Assembly (NCBI GenBank): GCA_015075275.1
Contig: JABTUU010000002.1
Span: 868,001-932,000 of the forward strand
Origin: Anaerolineales bacterium
GTDB lineage: Bacteria > Chloroflexota > Anaerolineae > Anaerolineales > Villigracilaceae
Reading direction: 5' to 3'
DNA: 64,000 nt
Positions 6,929 to 14,970 of the stretch are shown in pieces. The notes under the pieces are model-generated. The model was not told the DNA's origin. It searched no databases and saw nothing but the letters and a program-made list of their open reading frames with translations. The stretch's first letter is position 1, and every line of letters starts with the position of its first letter. The position numbers and the translations under genes are program-made.

Positions 6929-8767
6929 ATGAAGAAATCATCGTCTTTCATAAAATCGCTCGCTGTGGGGTTGGCGACGTTTCTTGTACTGGTCGTTTTT
7001 GCCTACGGTTTCACGGTTACAAATATCAACTTTGCGGAAACCCGCTCCGAAAGGCGCATGGCTTCGCTCACGCGTATTCTGAGAGCGCTGGCGCACCCCA
7101 AGATTTTTGATTACAACTTTGAAACGGTAAATGTCGAAGTCCCTTTTTATTTAGGCTGCCCGGAAGGCGGAGTCGAACCTCCTAAAGTGGATCGCTCTGG
7201 AGCGTTCATCCTCGTCAGCGCCGGATGCGCGGAACCTAAAGAAACGATCGTAATAGAGGGTTATAACTTTCAAGAAAACTCGGCGGGACCGATTAACTTT
7301 ATTGGGTTTAGCGCCGACGCTCCGGACGGGGTTCCTATTCAAATGGGCAGTTTTCAGGCGGATGCGCAGGGCAATTTCCGCGTTGAGGCGACCATCCCCA
7401 ACCGTCAGATTAAAGAAGATCCGCAAGCCATTCGCGCCATTGGGCGGGTGCGCGTGGGCGCGCCAATGATCTCGCAAGAAGCCAAGGTCACGTGGGACAA
7501 GATCGTCGAGACAGTGTTTATGGCATTGTTGGCGACCACTTTCGGCACGTTGCTGGCGGTGCCGATCAGTTTCTTTGCGGCGCGCAACTTAATGGTGGAA
7601 GTGAAAAGCCCGCTCAGCAGCATTGCGCTTTCTTTGATCGGTTGGGCGTTGGGCATGGGGTTAGGAGTGGAAATCAGCCGACTCTTGACGCATTTTCAGA
7701 CTGCTTTTTTCAGTTCATTTCTCGCTACGTTGGCAGGCGCGATCATCTTGCCGATTCTCGGATCTCTGCTTGCGCGTTTGACGTTGTTCAACCAAAACAA
7801 AGAGATGGATTTGCGTTTCAAAAGCAGGCTGGTTAACGTACTCTACTCGTTATTTGCCGCCGCCTTGATACTCGCTTCGATATTATTTTTGGGAAAACTG
7901 CTCCTCCAAATTGGCGCGTATCTTACGCCGAATAAAGACGTGCCGCTGTACTTCCTGCGGAAATTTGTCTCTCAAGTAGGAGAAATCTTTACGATTCTCG
8001 CGCCGGTCGTTGCGGTCCTCGTCGTTGGAGGGATCGTGGGAGGCTTCTTTGGGCAGATCGGGCAGACGGTCAGCGATAAGACTTCTCCAGCGTCGAGCAA
8101 GGTTTTCAACCTTATCGTCGCGCCTTTGGCTGGCGCGATAGCGGCGGTCCTCATCTTACGAGGGCTAGATTGGTTCTATCAGTTTAATAACCCCGCTGTT
8201 ACGCTCTATTGGCCCGCGGGAATCGGCGCGGCGATTGGGTTGGCGTTGGCGCTTGTCGTCTCGTCTAAACAGCCTCTGCCGGTAGGTTTTATCATTTACG
8301 GAATTTTCCGAACTATCCTCAACGGCACTCGTTCCATTGAAGCGTTAGTGATGGCGATCGTCTTCGTCGCCTGGGTCGGGCTGGGACCGTTCGCCGGCGC
8401 GCTGGCGTTGGCGCTGCACACGGTCGCTTCGAACGCTAAATTATATTCGGAGCAAGTGGAGAGCATTCTTTCGGGCCCGCTGGAAGCGATCCAAGCCACC
8501 GGCGCGAATCGCTTGCAAACTATCGTCTTTGCCGTTGTGCCGCAGATCATTCCGCCGTATATCTCGTACACCATGTATCGTTGGGACATCAACGTGCGTA
8601 TGTCCACCATCATCGGCTTTGTCGGCGGCGGTGGCATCGGCTTCATCTTGCAACAGAACATCAATTTGCTCAACTACCGCGCCGCCAGCGTCAACATGCT
8701 CGCTATCGCGATCGTGGTCGCCAGCATGGATTATATTTCCTCTGTGCTGCGAGAAAAATACGTCTAA
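6929..8767 (+). CDS. phnE: Phosphonate-type ABC permease with a large N-terminal extracytoplasmic domain
   Basis: A 612-residue permease, about twice the length of a usual PhnE (260-290 residues). One membrane segment (about residues 8-28) is followed by some 160 mostly polar residues with a beta-rich, Ig/bacterial-domain look (FILVSAGCAEPKETIVIEGYN; GNFRVEATIPNR). Multi-span permease sequence begins near residue 195 (VFMALLATTFGTLLAVPISFF). The EAA-loop segment AIQATGANRLQTIVFAVVPQ is present near the C-terminus. The ATG at 6929 has AAAGGA upstream; an in-frame ATG at 6842 lies inside phnC and is not favoured. The extra domain could interact with PhnD, which is an inference. Confidence 0.85.
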   Translation: MKKSSSFIKSLAVGLATFLVLVVFAYGFTVTNINFAETRSERRMASLTRILRALAHPKIFDYNFETVNVEVPFYLGCPEGGVEPPKVDRSGAFILVSAGCAEPKETIVIEGYNFQENSAGPINFIGFSADAPDGVPIQMGSFQADAQGNFRVEATIPNRQIKEDPQAIRAIGRVRVGAPMISQEAKVTWDKIVETVFMALLATTFGTLLAVPISFFAARNLMVEVKSPLSSIALSLIGWALGMGLGVEISRLLTHFQTAFFSSFLATLAGAIILPILGSLLARLTLFNQNKEMDLRFKSRLVNVLYSLFAAALILASILFLGKLLLQIGAYLTPNKDVPLYFLRKFVSQVGEIFTILAPVVAVLVVGGIVGGFFGQIGQTVSDKTSPASSKVFNLIVAPLAGAIAAVLILRGLDWFYQFNNPAVTLYWPAGIGAAIGLALALVVSSKQPLPVGFIIYGIFRTILNGTRSIEALVMAIVFVAWVGLGPFAGALALALHTVASNAKLYSEQVESILSGPLEAIQATGANRLQTIVFAVVPQIIPPYISYTMYRWDINVRMSTIIGFVGGGGIGFILQQNINLLNYRAASVNMLAIAIVVASMDYISSVLREKYV

Positions 8768-8793
8768 CACGCAACGTAGATCGCATTCAATAT

Positions 8794-8824
8794 CAAAAGC
8801 TCTCGTAACTCGCGAGGGCTTTTG
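8794..8824 (+). terminator. Terminator after phnE
   Basis: Stem CAAAAGCTCTCG/CGAGGGCTTTTG (one G-U pair) around a short loop, followed by a T-rich stretch (GTTGTTTT). It closes the phn operon. Confidence 0.75.
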
Positions 8825-8855
8825 GTTGTTTTCAAGATGATATAATCTTTTCATC

Positions 8856-9938
8856 ATGGAATCTGGCGCGCTTCTCAATCAACGCTACCAACTGCTCGAA
8901 AAACTCGGCGCAGGCGGCATGTCGAACGTATTTCGCGCGCGCGATCTTATGCTTGATCGCTACGTTGCGGTTAAGGTTCTGCTTCCAAAATATTCACAAG
9001 ACCCTTTGTTCCGTGAACGTTTCAAAATGGAAGCGCGCGCTGCGGCGAATCTTTCGCACCCGAACATCGTCACTGTCCACGATTTTGGCTACGACTCGGA
9101 GCAATTATTCATCGTCATGGAATATTTGCCCGGTAAAGACCTTAAGACTATCCTCCGTCAGCGCGGGCGCTTCGCCGTCGAAGAAGCGATTCCGCTCATC
9201 GTACAAGCCTGCGCCGGCATTGGTTACGCTCACCGCGCCGGGCTTGTCCACTGCGATATTAAGCCGCACAATATGCTTGTCACGCCGGATAATCGCCTCA
9301 AAGTGACCGACTTCGGCATCGCGCGCGCCCTCTCCACGATTCAGCCGGACGAACGCGCCGACGTAGTCTGGGGTTCGCCGCAATATTTCTCGCCCGAACA
9401 AGCTGTCGGCGAGCCGCCTTCGCCCGCCTCCGACGTGTATTCGCTCGGCGTCGTTCTTTACGAAATGCTCACTGGCGCGCTGCCGTTCAACGCACCCACC
9501 AGCGCGGAGCTTGCGCGGATGCACCTCGAAGACCAGCCTATCCCAATCAGCGAATATGTCCCCGATGTTCCGCCCGCGCTCGAACAGATTGTGATGAAGG
9601 TCCTGTCGAAAGAACCCTCTGCGCGGTATCGCACCGCCGACCAACTCGGACGTGTCTTGCTCAAATTTGGGACTCAACGCGAGACTCCCCCGACTCCCGC
9701 TTTGTCATTGACTCCCGAAGCGGTGACGACGTATCAGCAGCCCGAACCGCCTCCCTCGTTCATCGAACCGGTTCAACCGATATCTCAACCTGTCTACTCG
9801 CCCTCAGCCTCTCCTGCGTCTTCAGCTTCCCCCGAAATTGACTGGGCGACCATCGGGCTTGCTTTGCTCGCCCTCGTCACCGTCGGCGGGCTGATTCCCT
9901 TTTGGATTTATATTTACTTTGTCTACAACCCGCGCTAA
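8856..9938 (+). CDS. Membrane-anchored Ser/Thr protein kinase (Hanks type)
   Basis: A 360-residue kinase. The glycine loop GAGGMSNV is at residues 18-25, the ATP-binding Lys40 is in VAVK, and the catalytic loop HCDIKPHN spans 132-139. DFG is at 152-154 and SPEQ is the APE equivalent. The catalytic loop has Cys instead of Arg before the catalytic Asp, so this is a non-RD kinase. A Pro/Ser-rich linker (about 275-325) leads to one membrane helix near 330-353 with almost no extracellular part, so no PASTA or other sensor domain is present. A TATAAT at 8841-8846 lies just upstream, so the leader may be very short. The 3' end overlaps rpe by 20 bp. Confidence 0.9.
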   Translation: MESGALLNQRYQLLEKLGAGGMSNVFRARDLMLDRYVAVKVLLPKYSQDPLFRERFKMEARAAANLSHPNIVTVHDFGYDSEQLFIVMEYLPGKDLKTILRQRGRFAVEEAIPLIVQACAGIGYAHRAGLVHCDIKPHNMLVTPDNRLKVTDFGIARALSTIQPDERADVVWGSPQYFSPEQAVGEPPSPASDVYSLGVVLYEMLTGALPFNAPTSAELARMHLEDQPIPISEYVPDVPPALEQIVMKVLSKEPSARYRTADQLGRVLLKFGTQRETPPTPALSLTPEAVTTYQQPEPPPSFIEPVQPISQPVYSPSASPASSASPEIDWATIGLALLALVTVGGLIPFWIYIYFVYNPR

Positions 9939-10602
9939 GCGACTCCTCCTCGCCCCCTCTATCCTCTCCGCAGACTTCACCCGTCTTGGAGAAGAACTCG
10001 CCGCGTGTGAATCCGCCGGCGCAAACTGGATTCACATTGACGTAATGGACGGTCGCTTCGTGCCGAACATCACGATGGGAGCGTTCATCGTCGAAGCTTG
10101 CAAGCGTGCGACGAAACTTCCGCTTGACATACATCTGATGATCGAAAAGCCCGAATTGCATCTCGAGTCGTTCGCCGGCGCGGGCGCGAGCAACATCACC
10201 GTTCATATTGAGACTTGCCCGCACATTCATCGCACGCTGCAACACATCAAGTCGCTGGGGTGTAGAGCCGGCGTCGCCTTGAACCCCGGCACGCCCGTCG
10301 GCGCGATCGAGGCGGTCTTGGGCGACGCAGATCAAATTCTAGCGATGAGCGTGAATCCCGGTTACTCCGGTCAGAAGTTCATTTTGTCAACTGTCGCAAA
10401 AGTGAGAGAGATCCGCAAAAGATTAGACGCGTTGAAGTCCTCCGCGCACATCGAAGTGGACGGCGGCATTGATGCGCAGACGCTCCCCAAAATGAAAAAG
10501 GCGGGGGCAGATGTCTTCGTGGCGGCGACGGCGGTGTTTAAACATCCCAAAGGCACACAGGCGGGGATTAAAATCTTGCAAACGAAATTACGCAGTACAT
10601 AA
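9919..10602 (+). CDS. rpe: Ribulose-phosphate 3-epimerase
   Basis: Interconverts ribulose 5-phosphate and xylulose 5-phosphate in the pentose phosphate pathway. The TIM-barrel landmarks are all present: LAPSILSADF, the metal/catalytic segment HIDVMDGRFVPNI, LDIHLMI, MSVNPGYSGQKFI and IEVDGGID. The length of 227 residues is normal. The start is not certain: a TTG at 9919 gives the full N-terminus and overlaps the kinase gene by 20 bp. No strong Shine-Dalgarno sequence is visible, which fits translational coupling to the kinase. Confidence 0.92.
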   Translation: MSTTRAKRLLLAPSILSADFTRLGEELAACESAGANWIHIDVMDGRFVPNITMGAFIVEACKRATKLPLDIHLMIEKPELHLESFAGAGASNITVHIETCPHIHRTLQHIKSLGCRAGVALNPGTPVGAIEAVLGDADQILAMSVNPGYSGQKFILSTVAKVREIRKRLDALKSSAHIEVDGGIDAQTLPKMKKAGADVFVAATAVFKHPKGTQAGIKILQTKLRST

Positions 10603-10633
10603 TACGCAGTACTTCGTCTTGCATACTGCGTAA
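10589..10633. repeat. Short word-repeat palindrome at the rpe 3' end
   Basis: TACGCAGTAC occurs, then AATACGCAGTAC again, and the complement CATACTGCGTA follows. It overlaps the last codons and stop of rpe and precedes the true terminator. It is another member of the inverted-word repeats scattered through the window. Confidence 0.45.
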
Positions 10634-10646
10634 CGGCGCTTGAAAT

Positions 10647-10678
10647 AAAAAAGTCACGGCATATGCCGTGACTTTTTT
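10647..10678. terminator. Bidirectional terminator between rpe and rpmB
   Basis: A perfect palindrome: AAAAAA, then GTCACGGCAT/ATGCCGTGAC, then TTTTTT. The A and T runs serve the two converging transcripts. Confidence 0.92.
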
Positions 10679-10692
10679 GCGAGATGAAATCT

Positions 10693-10878
10693 CTACGCGA
10701 CCGACTTGCTCATCGCCTTGATGCACTTGGTGCATAACACCTTGCGCACGACGCGACCCTTTTCCATGACGATGGTCTTCTGGAGGTTGGGTTTAAACGT
10801 TCGATTGGAGGCGCGCATAGAGAACGAGCGCTTATGCCCAAAGGTAGTGGATTTTCCGCAGTGAGAACACTTAGCCAT
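10693..10878 (-). CDS. rpmB: 50S ribosomal protein L28
   Basis: A 61-residue ribosomal protein of the large subunit. It begins MAKCSHCGKSTTFGHKRS and has the family segments RTFKPNLQ and RKVLCTKCIKAM. Two CxxC pairs are present, so this is the four-cysteine, zinc-binding form of L28. The ATG at 10878 is chosen because it has AAGGAAAGG upstream and matches the L28 N-terminus exactly; an in-frame extension to 11073 is spurious. Confidence 0.96.
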   Translation of the reverse strand: MAKCSHCGKSTTFGHKRSFSMRASNRTFKPNLQKTIVMEKGRVVRKVLCTKCIKAMSKSVA

Positions 10879-11105
10879 GACGTACAATTTCCTTTCCTTG
10901 CTATAATTCCAATTCAGACGCCTTTTGAAAGCACGGCATTTTACCATGCGACTAAATCGCGCGCAAGATGTTAAAATAGAGACGATCATGTCGTTGCGAG
11001 CTGCAAGGCGCGAAGCGATTTCCAACCTGCCTGGAAGTTGAACGTTCGAAAGGATACAATGCCGCTGCCGCAAACGTTCTTACAATGACGGCTAAGAGAG
11101 GAACA

Positions 11106-11462
11106 ATGAGCGAAAATTTAACAACCTTGGGGGGCGTCCACATTTCGCCGAACGTCGTGGCGACGATCGCTTATCAGGCGACGCTCGAATCGTATGGCGT
11201 AGTGGGACTGGCTCCGCGCAATTTGGCGGACGGGCTGGTGAAATCCATCACCCGCGAACCCGCGCGCGGGGTCGCGGTGAGGTATGACGACGATCGGATT
11301 GACATTGAAGTGAACGTCATTATCGAATATGGCACGCGCATCAGCAGCGTGGCGGAAAGCGTTTCAAAAACGGTGCGTTTTCATGTGGAGAAAGCGCTCG
11401 GATTAACTGTCAACAGCGTGAACGTTCATGTGGCAGGCTTACGCGTAAGCAATATTGATTAA
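11106..11462 (+). CDS. Asp23/Gls24 family (DUF322) protein
   Basis: A 118-residue Asp23/YloU-like protein. It has the family pattern GGVHISPNVVATIAYQATLESYGVVGL, a middle VAVRYDDDRIDIEVNVIIEYG strand pair, and the C-terminal VNSVNVHVAGL. Members are envelope-stress or membrane-associated proteins of unclear mechanism. The ATG at 11106 has GAGAGGAAC before it. It lies immediately upstream of the DAK2 protein, the same order as yloU-yloV in Firmicutes, which suggests a conserved functional pair. Confidence 0.88.
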   Translation: MSENLTTLGGVHISPNVVATIAYQATLESYGVVGLAPRNLADGLVKSITREPARGVAVRYDDDRIDIEVNVIIEYGTRISSVAESVSKTVRFHVEKALGLTVNSVNVHVAGLRVSNID

Positions 11463-11478
11463 TAAGGAGACAACCGGC

Positions 11479-13146
11479 ATGGCTGTAGACAATAACCGTA
11501 TCGAACGACTGCGTGCAAGGACAATTAATGGACAATCCATGAAGCGGCTGGTGGAGGCAGGCTTAACGTGGCTGCGCGTCAACCAGCAAACGGTCAATGC
11601 GCTGAACGTATTTCCCGTGCCTGACGGCGACACCGGCACAAACATGACGCTGACTATGCAATCGGCTTGGAACGAAGTCAAGGACCTCGAACATCGCCGC
11701 ATCGGCGATATGGCGGCGGCGGTGGCAAAAGGCGCGTTGATGGGCGCGCGCGGCAATTCAGGCGTGATCCTTTCGCAGATCTGGCGCGGGTTCGCGCGTG
11801 CGGTGCAAGAACGCGAAACGCTGGACGGCGAGTCGCTCGCCAAAGGGTTCGCCGAAGCGCGCGACACCGCCTACAAAGGCGTAGTCAAGCCGGTCGAAGG
11901 GACGATCCTCACTGTCATCCGCGGCGTAGCAGACGCGACCGAAGCCGCCCTCCAAACCACCAGCGACGCGATCAGCATCCTTGAAGTGGCGGTTCGCGCT
12001 GCCGACGAAGCTGTGCAGCGCACCCCCGATCTGCTGCCGCTCCTCAAACAAGCTGGCGTCGTTGACTCAGGCGGCAAAGGCTTATTCTTTATTTTGGAGG
12101 GCATGCTGCGCCACGTCTACGGCGAGTCGCTGGAGGCGGCGCTGATAAGCGTGCAGCCGATCTCGGCGATGAACTTACAGGGCGCGCTCAACGAAGTGGA
12201 AGAAGGACAGGATTACGAAGTGGTGGTGGATTTTATACCGCCGAATCATTTTGATTTGCAGAATTTCTACGGACGGCTCGAAGAAATGGGCACGTCCATT
12301 CAAGTGGGCGAAGGCGACGGTATGTATCGTATGCACATCCATGTGCCGCTTGAAAAACGCTACGAACCGATTGATTACGTCATGGGGCTTGGCACGATCA
12401 CTAAAGTGGCGATGGAAAATCTTCTCGCGCAAATGGACGATATTCAAAAAAGCAAATCCGACGCTATCTCGTTCGCCGAAGTCGAGCCGGGGCAGATCGC
12501 AGTAGTGGTCGTTTCGCCGGGCGCCGGCTTGAGCCGCATCTTCGCCAGCCTCGGCGCGGCGGCGGTCGTCAACGGCGGGCAGACGATGAATCCGTCTACG
12601 CAGGATATTTTGGGATCGTTCGAAGACCTGCCGACCGATAAGATCATTATCCTGCCGAATAACAAGAACATTGTCATGGCGGCGAACCAATCGAAGGATG
12701 TTTCGGTGAAACAGGTCGCGGTCGTGCCGACGCGCTCCGTTCCGCAAGGACTCGCCGCGATGCTTGCGCTGCAGCCCGACGACGAGCTGGAGGCGGTTGT
12801 CGAGAAAATGAACAAAGCCGTCGTCTCTGTAAAAACGGGGGAGATCACCGTTGCCGTGCGCGACGTGGAAATTGACGGGGTGAACGTGAAAGAAGGGCAG
12901 GTCATCGCATTGCTCGACGGAAAACTAGTCGCTTCGTCGCCTGCCATCGAAGAAGCCTGTGTTCAGTTCCTCGAAAAAGCGGAGGCGGCGGATCATGAAC
13001 TTATTACATTTTATTACGGGCAGAACATTGCTCAAGCCGAAGCCAACCGTATCGCGGATGCGATGCGCGAGAAATATCGCGAACAGGATATCGAAGTGCA
13101 GGAAGGCGGGCAGGAGCATTATCAATTTATCATTTCGGTCGAGTGA
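11479..13146 (+). CDS. FakA-like DAK2/DhaL-domain kinase
   Basis: A 555-residue YloV/FakA homologue. FakA phosphorylates fatty acids bound to a DegV-type FakB protein. The N-terminal DhaL domain carries the metal/ATP site VFPVPDGDTGTNM (residues 45-56) and GARGNSGVILSQIWRG. A second segment (VDSGGKGLFFILEGM) and a C-terminal DegV-like half (VVVSPGAGLSRIF; ILPNNKNIVMAA) complete the family architecture. The ATG at 11479 is preferred over a TTG at 11455 because of AAGGAG at 11464-11469. No DegV/FakB gene is in the window. Confidence 0.88.
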   Translation: MAVDNNRIERLRARTINGQSMKRLVEAGLTWLRVNQQTVNALNVFPVPDGDTGTNMTLTMQSAWNEVKDLEHRRIGDMAAAVAKGALMGARGNSGVILSQIWRGFARAVQERETLDGESLAKGFAEARDTAYKGVVKPVEGTILTVIRGVADATEAALQTTSDAISILEVAVRAADEAVQRTPDLLPLLKQAGVVDSGGKGLFFILEGMLRHVYGESLEAALISVQPISAMNLQGALNEVEEGQDYEVVVDFIPPNHFDLQNFYGRLEEMGTSIQVGEGDGMYRMHIHVPLEKRYEPIDYVMGLGTITKVAMENLLAQMDDIQKSKSDAISFAEVEPGQIAVVVVSPGAGLSRIFASLGAAAVVNGGQTMNPSTQDILGSFEDLPTDKIIILPNNKNIVMAANQSKDVSVKQVAVVPTRSVPQGLAAMLALQPDDELEAVVEKMNKAVVSVKTGEITVAVRDVEIDGVNVKEGQVIALLDGKLVASSPAIEEACVQFLEKAEAADHELITFYYGQNIAQAEANRIADAMREKYREQDIEVQEGGQEHYQFIISVE

Positions 13147-13154
13147 TGATCGCC

Positions 13155-13245
13155 GCTAAGAGCGCGAAGCGCGCCAAGAAAGAGATTTAAACTTCGCGAT
13201 CTTTGCGTCACTTCGACAAGTTCAGTGCAAGGCTTCGCGGTTCAA
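13155..13245. repeat. Degenerate intergenic repeat
   Basis: This noncoding gap contains CGCTAAGAGCGCGAAGCGCG and, further on, CTTCGACAAGTTCAGTGCAA. The second string resembles the repeat inserted in nurA. No promoter is obvious. Confidence 0.35.
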
Positions 13246-13252
13246 AAATCAA

Positions 13253-14230
13253 ATGACACCCACTCCCGACTTCAAAAAATACAACATCGCCGTCGTCATT
13301 CCCTGCTACCGCGTGGAACGGGAGATTCAATCTGTGTTGCAAGGGATTCCGAGATATGTCAAGCATGTCATCGTCGTGGATGACGCTTCGCCCGATTCCT
13401 CCTATGCCATCGTTTCCGCCGCCGCGGAAAAGGATAACCGCATCGCGTTGATTCGTCATGAGATCAATCAAGGCGTGGGCGGCGCGATGGCGACGGGATT
13501 CCGTAAAGCCCTCGAGCTCGGCGCGCAGATCGTCGTCAAAATTGACGGCGATGGGCAGATGGATGCGACACATCTTCCCGAATTGATCGCGCCGCTCATC
13601 CGAGGTCAGGCGGATTACACAAAAGGGAATCGCTTCCGCGATTTTCGAGCGTTGCAGCAAATGCCGCTCGTCCGTCGCATTGGCAACATGGGGCTGGGTT
13701 TCCTCTCCAAAGCCGCAACCGGCTACTGGAATCTCTTCGACCCGACGAACGGGTTTATTGCCATCCGTTCCGAGGCATTGGCGCAGTTGCCGTTGAAAGG
13801 AATTGATAAAAGTTATTTTTTTGAAACTTCGATGCTGGCGAATCTCTACCTGCTCGGTGCGGCAGTAAAAGACGTTCCCATGCCTGCGCGTTATCGCAAC
13901 GAGGTCTCGAATATGCTGATCCATCGCATCTTGTTTCAATTCCCGTTCAAGTTATTCCGCGCTTTTGTCAAACGGATCGTTCTCAAAAATTTCATTTATG
14001 ACTTCACGATGGCGAGCGTATATATTCTGGTTGGAACGCCGCTGTTGCTGTTCGGCTTGGTCTTCGGCGGCATCAAGTGGATTTATTACGCGGGCCTCAA
14101 TATACCCGCGCCGGCGGGAACCATCATGCTGGCGACGCTTTCGGTCTTATTGGGCATACAACTGCTGCTTTCCGCCGTCGAGAGCGATCTACGTTCAACG
14201 CCGAAAGAGCCGCTGTCGCCTCCGTTGTAA
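13253..14230 (+). CDS. Family 2 glycosyltransferase (dolichyl-phosphate mannose synthase type) with C-terminal membrane helices
   Basis: A 325-residue polyprenyl-phosphate sugar transferase type. The GT-A fold is seen in VVIPCYRVEREI, VVDDASPDSS and the metal-binding VKIDGDGQMD. The RYRNEVSNM stretch follows the acceptor region. Two hydrophobic segments near residues 255-280 and 287-310 anchor it in the membrane. It probably moves a sugar from a nucleotide donor to a lipid carrier. It stands alone between a repeat and a terminator, so the pathway is not apparent. Confidence 0.86.
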   Translation: MTPTPDFKKYNIAVVIPCYRVEREIQSVLQGIPRYVKHVIVVDDASPDSSYAIVSAAAEKDNRIALIRHEINQGVGGAMATGFRKALELGAQIVVKIDGDGQMDATHLPELIAPLIRGQADYTKGNRFRDFRALQQMPLVRRIGNMGLGFLSKAATGYWNLFDPTNGFIAIRSEALAQLPLKGIDKSYFFETSMLANLYLLGAAVKDVPMPARYRNEVSNMLIHRILFQFPFKLFRAFVKRIVLKNFIYDFTMASVYILVGTPLLLFGLVFGGIKWIYYAGLNIPAPAGTIMLATLSVLLGIQLLLSAVESDLRSTPKEPLSPPL

Positions 14231-14254
14231 CGCGCGATTCGCCTCTAGGTAAAA

Positions 14255-14282
14255 AAACAGGCTGACGTAAGTCAGCCTGTTT
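14255..14282. terminator. Shared terminator of the glycosyltransferase and the dsbA-like gene
   Basis: Perfect stem AAACAGGCTGAC/GTCAGCCTGTTT with loop GTAA, flanked by an A run on the left. The stop codon of the leftward gene (TGA at 14274-14272) lies inside the stem, so that transcript ends almost at its stop codon. Confidence 0.82.
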
Positions 14283-14880
14283 GATTCTGAATATGCTCCA
14301 ACGCGTTTTGGAACGCCTCGTAAGGCTGGGCTCCGACGATCGCGTATTGATCGTTGATGACGTACGTCGGCACGCTGTTTACGCCGATTTGGTACGCGTC
14401 GCGCACCTGGTCGGCGACGATAGCGGTGTATTTCTCCGCCGTTACCTCGCGCTGCATTTCGTCTGCGTCTAAGCCCGCCTCGCTCGCCGCAGAGCGGAGC
14501 GTTTCCCATTGACTTGGATCGCAACCCTCCGCGTATACTTTACGGAAAATGATTTTATGGAACTCGTTGCCCTTGCCGTGTACGCGCGCGTATTCCGTCG
14601 CTTCGTGTGCGAGGCGCGTGCTGTACATGCGTTCGATGGAGCGGAATCCCATCCCGAACGAGCGGGCAATGGAAACCAAACGCTCCTCCGAGCCATTGTC
14701 GCGCGCGCGTTTAACATGTTCGGGTAAATCGTAACCCTCGGGCGGCGTATCGGGATTCAAATAAAACGGACGCCACTCCACGCCGACTTGATATTCTTTT
14801 TGCAATTTCTCGACCACACCCTGGCCGACATAACACCATGGTCAAATGTAGTCGGAATAAATCGTCAGTTTAAACTTCAT
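14272..14880 (-). CDS. DsbA/FrnE-like thiol oxidoreductase with an in-frame UGA: predicted selenoprotein (UPWC active site)
   Basis: Reading left from the ATG at 14880 gives MKFKLTIYSDYI, then TGA at 14844-14842 (codon 13), then PWCYVGQGVVEKLQKEY and a full FrnE-type DsbA protein. Homologues have CPWC here, so UGA replaces exactly the first active-site Cys, giving UPWC. The ATG has a GAGGAG Shine-Dalgarno sequence 6 nt upstream. The C-terminal part is intact: HEATEYARVHGKGNEFH, AGLDADEM and the cis-Pro loop GVNSVPTYVINDQYAIVGAQ. The reading frame is open on both sides, which argues against decay. A SECIS-like hairpin follows the UGA. The product has 202 residues with Sec. If UGA were a stop, only 12 residues would be made. 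Confidence 0.88.
14810..14844 (-). promoter_or_regulatory. Candidate bacterial SECIS element with the Sec UGA codon
   Basis: On the coding (minus) strand the UGA (14844-14842) is followed by 13 nt and then a 6-bp stem TCGGCC/GGTCGA (14828-14823 with 14815-14810). The stem closes a 7-nt loop AGGGTGT. The loop has a G in its second position and begins 19 nt after the UGA. Spacing of roughly 16-37 nt and a G early in a small apical loop are the known features of SelB-binding SECIS hairpins in bacteria. Confidence 0.72.
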
Positions 14881-14958
14881 AGAAGTCTCCTCGTTGATGG
14901 TTGCGGATGCCTGTTAGACGGTCGTTTGCGGGTGTTTCTTACATACGGCTCTGTACGG

Positions 14959-14964
14959 TACAAT
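14959..14964 (+). promoter_or_regulatory. -10 element abutting the add start codon (possible leaderless transcript)
   Basis: TACAAT ends 6 nt before the ATG at 14971, so transcription would begin at or next to the start codon. No convincing Shine-Dalgarno sequence precedes the ATG. The -35 region is weak. Confidence 0.4.
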
Positions 14965-14970
14965 ACGCGC

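Noticed and set aside
10879..11073. N-terminal extension of L28
   Set aside because: The 61-residue form from 10878 matches the whole family, and the extension lacks any similarity.
14272..14274. Terminal TGA of the DsbA-like gene as a second Sec codon
   Set aside because: It coincides with the natural C-terminus and lies inside the terminator stem; no coding continuation is visible.
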